Shown piece by piece: positions 62,507-64,000 of a stretch of DNA of 64,000 nucleotides (positions within the stretch are counted from its first letter, which is position 1; every line of letters begins with the position of its first letter). The notes beneath the pieces are model-generated. The model was not told where the DNA came from, did not search any database, and saw only the letters and a list, made by a program, of their open reading frames with translations. The stretch spans positions 1 through 64,000 of the forward strand of contig JAJDAN010000021.1 of the NCBI GenBank assembly GCA_029261855.1, read 5' to 3'. A program made the position numbers and the translations under genes. Source of the DNA: Deltaproteobacteria bacterium. GTDB taxonomy: Bacteria; Myxococcota_A; UBA9160; UBA4427.

Positions 62507-62601
62507 CTTCTCACCCCCCCTGCCAGTCTACCGGCAGATACCACCATCTCTACTCGCCCGACACCTCGGCGTGAGCGCAGCCTACATCTGCTCATCCCTG
62601 C

Positions 62602-63969
62602 CTACTTTTGTTTGGGGAACGGCCCCCAGGCCGCCGACGTGTTCTCCTTGGCCTTGCTGGTGAGCCGCTGGACCCGCTGGGAATTCACGTCCACCACGTA
62701 CAGGTCCGGACGCCCGCGCCGGTCGGAGCTGAAGACGACCTTGCGTCCGTCCGGTGACCAGCTCGGGTACTCGTCGTTGCGCCGGTGCACCACGAGCGGG
62801 ACGTTCACCTCGCCCGCCGGATCGATCAGGTAGAGATCGAACTCGCCCTCGGTGCGCACGCCGTAGGCGATCCAGCGACCGTCGGGAGACCACGCGGGCG
62901 TCGCGCTGTAGTTGGTCTGGTAGGTGATGCGGCGCGCGTTCCCACCGTCGCGGTCCATGATGTAGATCTGGGGCGCGCCGGTTCGATCCGAGACGAACGC
63001 GATCTGCTGGCCGTCGGGCGACCAGCTCGGCGCGACATCGATGACGCTGCCGTTGTTCGTCAGGCGCAGCACCTTCTTGCCGTTCCGGCTGACCCGGAAG
63101 ATGTCCGACGCCTCGCCGATGGTGGCGACGAGCGCCAGCTCTTCGCCGTCGGGCGAGAAGACGCCACGATACTTCGGCCACTGGGGCAACACGTCGCGCA
63201 GGATGCGCCCCGCCCGTGCGCCACCGCGCGACGTGACGAACAGGTCGGGCATGCCGCTCTTCAGATAGGTCGTGTAGAGGATGCCACCGCCGTCGGGCAG
63301 CCAGTCGGGAAAGGCCTTGATGGATCGGCTCTTGGTTGCGGCGCGCGCGTTGCGGCCGTCCGCGTCGATCACGAACACCTCGCGATATCCGAGGCGGGTC
63401 GAGATGAACGCGATCTCCGTGTCTGCTGAGCCGCGCGTCCCCGTGAAGGCCTTCACGATGTCGTCGGCTACCGCGGCGCCCAGGCGATGAAGTTCGTTGG
63501 CGGGGCGCACCTTGCGCTCGCGCGCGAGCTGCGTGCAGCGCGCCGTATCCCACACGCGATAAGTGACCTCGATCTCCCCTCCACCGCCGTTGATCACCCC
63601 TTCGACGAGTGCATCGGCACCGCTCTGGGTCCAGTCGGCGCAGTCGTAGCGGCGCCCTCCGCTCATCTCCGTCGTCACCTGGGGACCGAGGAAGGCCTCT
63701 CGAGCCAGCGGCATCAACACACCGTTGAAGTCGAGCCCCTGCTCGATCGCCTCGAGCAGCCGGGCGGAACGCTTCGGGTTCTCCGGCAGGAGGTCGTCGC
63801 GGAAGACCTGCACTGCCACGCGAAAGGCCTGCTCCTTGCCGGGATGGATCTCGATGATCGGGCGCTCTTCCGCCCGGACTCCCGCGGCCGGGGCGAGACA
63901 GAACAAGGCCGCGCAGACGACGCACCACGCCGTCCTCGACCCTGAGAAACCGAGAGCTCGAAACCGCAT
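62602..63969 (-). CDS. tolB: Tol-Pal translocation protein TolB
   Basis: A 455-residue periplasmic beta-propeller of the Tol-Pal envelope system. A signal peptide is present (CVVCAALFCLAPAAGVRAEE). The N-terminal domain (IEIHPGKEQAFRVAVQVFRD onward) is followed by six WD-like blades with the repeated WSPDG signature: SWSPDGQQIAFVSDRTGAPQ, AWSPDGRWIAYGVRTEGEFD and SWSPDGRKVVFSSDRRGRPD are three of them. I chose the second of two adjacent ATG codons (63969) because GGAGG lies four bases before it; the first (63972) is almost in contact with that site. It is followed by cpoB. Confidence 0.94.
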   Translation of the reverse strand: MRFRALGFSGSRTAWCVVCAALFCLAPAAGVRAEERPIIEIHPGKEQAFRVAVQVFRDDLLPENPKRSARLLEAIEQGLDFNGVLMPLAREAFLGPQVTTEMSGGRRYDCADWTQSGADALVEGVINGGGGEIEVTYRVWDTARCTQLARERKVRPANELHRLGAAVADDIVKAFTGTRGSADTEIAFISTRLGYREVFVIDADGRNARAATKSRSIKAFPDWLPDGGGILYTTYLKSGMPDLFVTSRGGARAGRILRDVLPQWPKYRGVFSPDGEELALVATIGEASDIFRVSRNGKKVLRLTNNGSVIDVAPSWSPDGQQIAFVSDRTGAPQIYIMDRDGGNARRITYQTNYSATPAWSPDGRWIAYGVRTEGEFDLYLIDPAGEVNVPLVVHRRNDEYPSWSPDGRKVVFSSDRRGRPDLYVVDVNSQRVQRLTSKAKENTSAAWGPFPKQK

Positions 63970-64000
63970 CATTCCTCCGTGAAGCTGAACGTCCACGCGC

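Overview
The window is high-GC DNA (about 68% in a line I counted at 60.3 kb) from a Gram-negative, aerobic bacterium. Tol-Pal components, RND efflux, TolC-like proteins and lipoproteins show an outer membrane. The gene mix suggests a deltaproteobacteria-like lineage such as Myxococcota or Binatota: amidohydrolases, SDRs, an acyl-CoA dehydrogenase, GrdB-type and other UGA-containing genes, and a MoxR/DUF58/SpoIIM/RDD cluster. That assignment is inference; the window holds no rRNA.

Layout. 0-9.6 kb: lipid and xenobiotic type metabolism (thioesterase, amidohydrolase, two SDRs, SMP-30), a MATE exporter and an SF2 helicase. 9.9-12.7 kb: a Fur-family regulator followed by an exported catalase-peroxidase whose promoter carries a 19-bp palindromic operator. 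12.8-22.6 kb: hydrolases and oxidoreductases. 23.7-34.8 kb: a metal(loid) resistance island, with a leftward CzcCBA-type RND pump behind Spy/CpxP-like proteins and a divergent ECF sigma, anti-sigma, Spy-like and Acr3 arsenite exporter unit. 34.8-37.9 kb: an OsmC-YcaO fusion gene of lower GC, then two decayed genes. 38.7-42.6 kb: a MocR regulator with tandem operators, an AhpD-like gene, the second copy of a duplicated hydrolase and a phage terminase scar beside tmRNA. 43-54.5 kb: ceramidase, histidine kinase, and the RDD, SpoIIM, DUF58, MoxR, DUF4350, DUF4129 cluster. 54.6-64 kb: leftward housekeeping genes (matrixin-like lipoprotein, smpB, panDCB, ksgA, tsaD, dksA-like, cpoB, tolB).

Main discovery. 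Three genes appear broken by a UGA but read on in the same frame, and each UGA falls in a redox motif: U-P-V-C in a GrdB-like protein (UGA at 16517), U-P-Y-C in a membrane-anchored peroxiredoxin/thioredoxin-like protein (17424) and C-L-F-U in an AhpD/carboxymuconolactone-decarboxylase-like protein (41038). A hairpin with a G-containing small loop lies 15-18 nt after each UGA, as expected of bacterial SECIS elements. I annotate all three as selenoproteins. The first two are adjacent and probably co-transcribed with a third, unrecognised secreted protein. The selenocysteine machinery (selA, selB, selC, selD) is not in the window and must be elsewhere.

Other connections. tmRNA (42.6-43.0 kb) and SmpB (55.9-56.4 kb) together supply trans-translation. 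The alpha/beta hydrolase at 22.9 kb is a copy, about 90% identical in protein, of the one next to the AhpD-like selenoprotein gene at 41.4 kb, and the copied segment seems to carry the tail of that gene.
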